Positions 6,573-7,712 of a stretch of 7,712 nucleotides of DNA are shown one piece after another. Under the pieces are notes generated by a model that saw only the letters and a list, made by a program, of their open reading frames with translations, ran no database searches and was not told the origin of the DNA. Position numbers and translations under genes: made by a program. Origin of the DNA: Cyanobacteriota bacterium (GTDB taxonomy: Bacteria > Cyanobacteriota > Cyanobacteriia > Phormidesmidales > Phormidesmidaceae); contig JAQCKL010000205.1 of NCBI GenBank assembly GCA_027592485.1, positions 1 through 7,712 of the forward strand, read 5' to 3'. Every line of letters starts with the position of its first letter. Position 1 is the first letter of the stretch.

Positions 6573-7366
6573 TCCTCAGACCTCAAACCGATCCGTTTCC
6601 TCCGATCTATCAAGTGGAACGGAGTTGGGAACAAAACATCCGTGCGGCTTTAGACCTCCTAGCCCCTGGTGCTGGGGTTCGCAGCGGCATGAAGCTGGGC
6701 GTCCCCCTCTCCAGTGGGGCTCCTACCACGGGACTAACCCCTACCCTCAGCGATGGGTATCTGGTTGCGGGTGACCAAGTGGCGGGGCCGTATGGCTCCA
6801 AGCTGATTGGGGCGGCTCCGGCATCCGCGTCCCGTAACCTGTATTTCGGGCTCAAGGGCCTGTATTACGCCACCGCCCCCGAAACTGAGCGAGATGTGCT
6901 TGTTGGGTCCATCCTCACCAATGCCGATAGCATTGTGCATTTGGCTCAGCCGATGAATTATGGGGCGGGCCGGATGGGCATCCGTGGCCAGGTGGCGATC
7001 GCCCTGGTGACCGATGGGGCAGATCAAACCGTCTTTTCTTTGGCATTGCCTGAAACGGGGCTTGATCATCTACGCATCACCTACGCCCAAGCGCGGGTGG
7101 CCAGCGCTATCGCGGGGGGTGGAGATTCTGGGGACGATTTTGTCCTAAAGGCTGCCGTCAATGGCGGTTCCGCTGTGGCGCTGGCCACGATCGCCCACTC
7201 TGCCTTGGGTACCCTCAATGCCGTCAGTCGCTTTGCTGCTGCCGATGGGGACGCGGTTTCGTGGATGGACCCGACCACCCTGGCGGTGCTCTACAACCAG
7301 ACAGACGGCACTACTGCGATCACTGGCGGCCTGGTTGAGTTCAACGTTCTGTTTGAACTGTTCTAA
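6569..7366 (+). CDS. Hypothetical beta-rich phage structural protein
   Basis: This 265-residue protein starts inside the end of the adaptor-like gene (ATGA overlap), so its translation is probably coupled. Residues 1-30 hold a Pro-rich start and a helix SWEQNIRAALDLLA (19-32). The rest is Gly/Ala/Thr-rich with alternating strands. Residues 60-175 form one region (YGSKLIG, RNLYFGLKGLYYATAP, an IALVTDG strand), and 176-265 form another ending in GGLVEFNVLFELF. The closing strand and a composition poor in Cys and charge fit virion surface or tail-associated beta domains. I recognise no family. Its place among connector genes suggests a neck, decoration or tail-proximal role, by context only. Confidence 0.55.
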   Translation: MILRPQTDPFPPIYQVERSWEQNIRAALDLLAPGAGVRSGMKLGVPLSSGAPTTGLTPTLSDGYLVAGDQVAGPYGSKLIGAAPASASRNLYFGLKGLYYATAPETERDVLVGSILTNADSIVHLAQPMNYGAGRMGIRGQVAIALVTDGADQTVFSLALPETGLDHLRITYAQARVASAIAGGGDSGDDFVLKAAVNGGSAVALATIAHSALGTLNAVSRFAAADGDAVSWMDPTTLAVLYNQTDGTTAITGGLVEFNVLFELF

Positions 7367-7712
7367 TGACCTTCTCTCCGGGGCAGTCACTGGGATTCTC
7401 GAATGCGCCTCAGGGAGGGTATCTCCAGCGGGCGATCGCTCAAATCCTAGCGCTGCCCTTTGCGGGCACCCCGGTGGAGCACTGGCAAGCTCAACTGGCC
7501 ACGAACGAAAACTTCACCAAGTATGGCCAGCCCGATTGGTTGGGGCCTGCCCCTGGCCAGGACGCGACGGGGGTGATCTATGTGGCTAACCCGGCTAACC
7601 CTTTGCGGGGCATCTTCTGTCGCGCCCCCTACCGCCCCAACCAAGATCGGGCGGGAATCACCTATGTGGGGGAGATGGAACTATACCTTCCCCAAGATCC
7701 TGGGGAGGTATT
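7366..7712 (+). CDS. 5' part of a phage structural protein, cut by the window end
   Basis: An ATG overlapping the previous stop by one base (TAATG) opens a frame that stays open for 115 codons to the window edge. It begins MTFSPGQSLGFSNAP and contains a helix YLQRAIAQILALP (19-31), a Gly/Pro-rich region with PDWLGPAPGQ (56-65), a strand TGVIYVANP (68-76), RGIFCRAPYRP (81-91), and ITYVGEMELYLPQDPGE. The tight spacing, HIP1 site (7432-7439) and GC-rich codons match the preceding genes, so it is very likely real. Strand-rich proteins in this position are often head-closure or tail-completion proteins, but I cannot name a family from the fragment. Confidence 0.65.
   Translation, partial: MTFSPGQSLGFSNAPQGGYLQRAIAQILALPFAGTPVEHWQAQLATNENFTKYGQPDWLGPAPGQDATGVIYVANPANPLRGIFCRAPYRPNQDRAGITYVGEMELYLPQDPGEV

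Larger units (their letters stand above)
861..7439. repeat. HIP1 octamers GCGATCGC (13 copies, dispersed)
   Basis: Copies begin at 861, 1236, 1681, 1732, 1916, 3025, 3471, 4655, 4804, 5128, 5523, 6995 and 7432. This palindrome is strongly over-represented in many cyanobacterial genomes. Its frequency here (about one per 500 bases after 860) indicates that the TnpB-like gene and the phage genes have long resided in, or are adapted to, a cyanobacterial host. The copy at 3471 directly follows the scaffold stop codon. Confidence 0.9.

Noticed and set aside
7161..7589. 142-codon + strand open frame overlapping the last two genes
   Set aside because: It overlaps two better genes in another frame; its composition (Trp, Arg, Ser, Pro) is that of an out-of-frame translation, while the frame starting at 7366 is coupled to the previous stop.
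1..7712. CRISPR array, tRNA or rRNA genes, integrase or att site
   Set aside because: No regularly spaced repeats, cloverleaf sequences, ribosomal RNA or recombinase motifs were seen on either strand.

Overview
The window looks like cyanobacterial DNA. The octamer GCGATCGC (HIP1), a hallmark of many cyanobacterial genomes, occurs 13 times between positions 861 and 7439 and not at all in the first 860 bases. All convincing genes lie on the + strand. From about 1450 to the end they form a tightly packed module for assembling a tailed-phage (HK97-fold) head: prohead protease, a scaffold-like protein, major capsid protein, a small post-capsid protein, a long protein ending in a head-tail-adaptor-like domain, a beta-rich structural protein, and the start of another protein. 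The last four genes are linked by 1- to 4-base start/stop overlaps. Terminase and portal genes are not visible, so this is part of a prophage, phage or phage-derived island. All calls come from reading the sequence; no homology search was run.

Region 1 (1-1352). One reading frame is open from the left edge to 1352. Its first ~295 bases are AT-richer (46% GC by hand count for 1-300) and do not resemble what follows. From about 300 the GC rises to 62% (301-600), and the frame encodes a protein resembling TnpB/OrfB of the IS200/IS605 family. It keeps the PRFK region, the lysine/arginine-rich helix and the RuvC-II glutamate. The RuvC-I aspartate position is alanine, and the protein stops just before the expected zinc-finger and third catalytic segment. 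It therefore looks nuclease-dead, either as a relic or as an exapted RNA-guided binder of the TldR kind. The 97-base gap after it is where a guide RNA could lie.

Region 2 (1450-4520). A protease-like protein with a GVSVGG serine motif is followed after 5 bases by an acidic, Gly/Asp-rich protein carrying three R-h-x-x-h-E coiled-coil motifs. After a 60-base leader with a good Shine-Dalgarno site comes the 329-residue major capsid protein. The order protease-scaffold-capsid is the classical one.

Region 3 (4521-7712). A GC-rich hairpin follows the capsid gene and could lower expression of the downstream connector genes relative to the capsid. A small unknown protein, the adaptor-like protein, a beta-rich unknown and a truncated unknown follow as one translationally coupled run.
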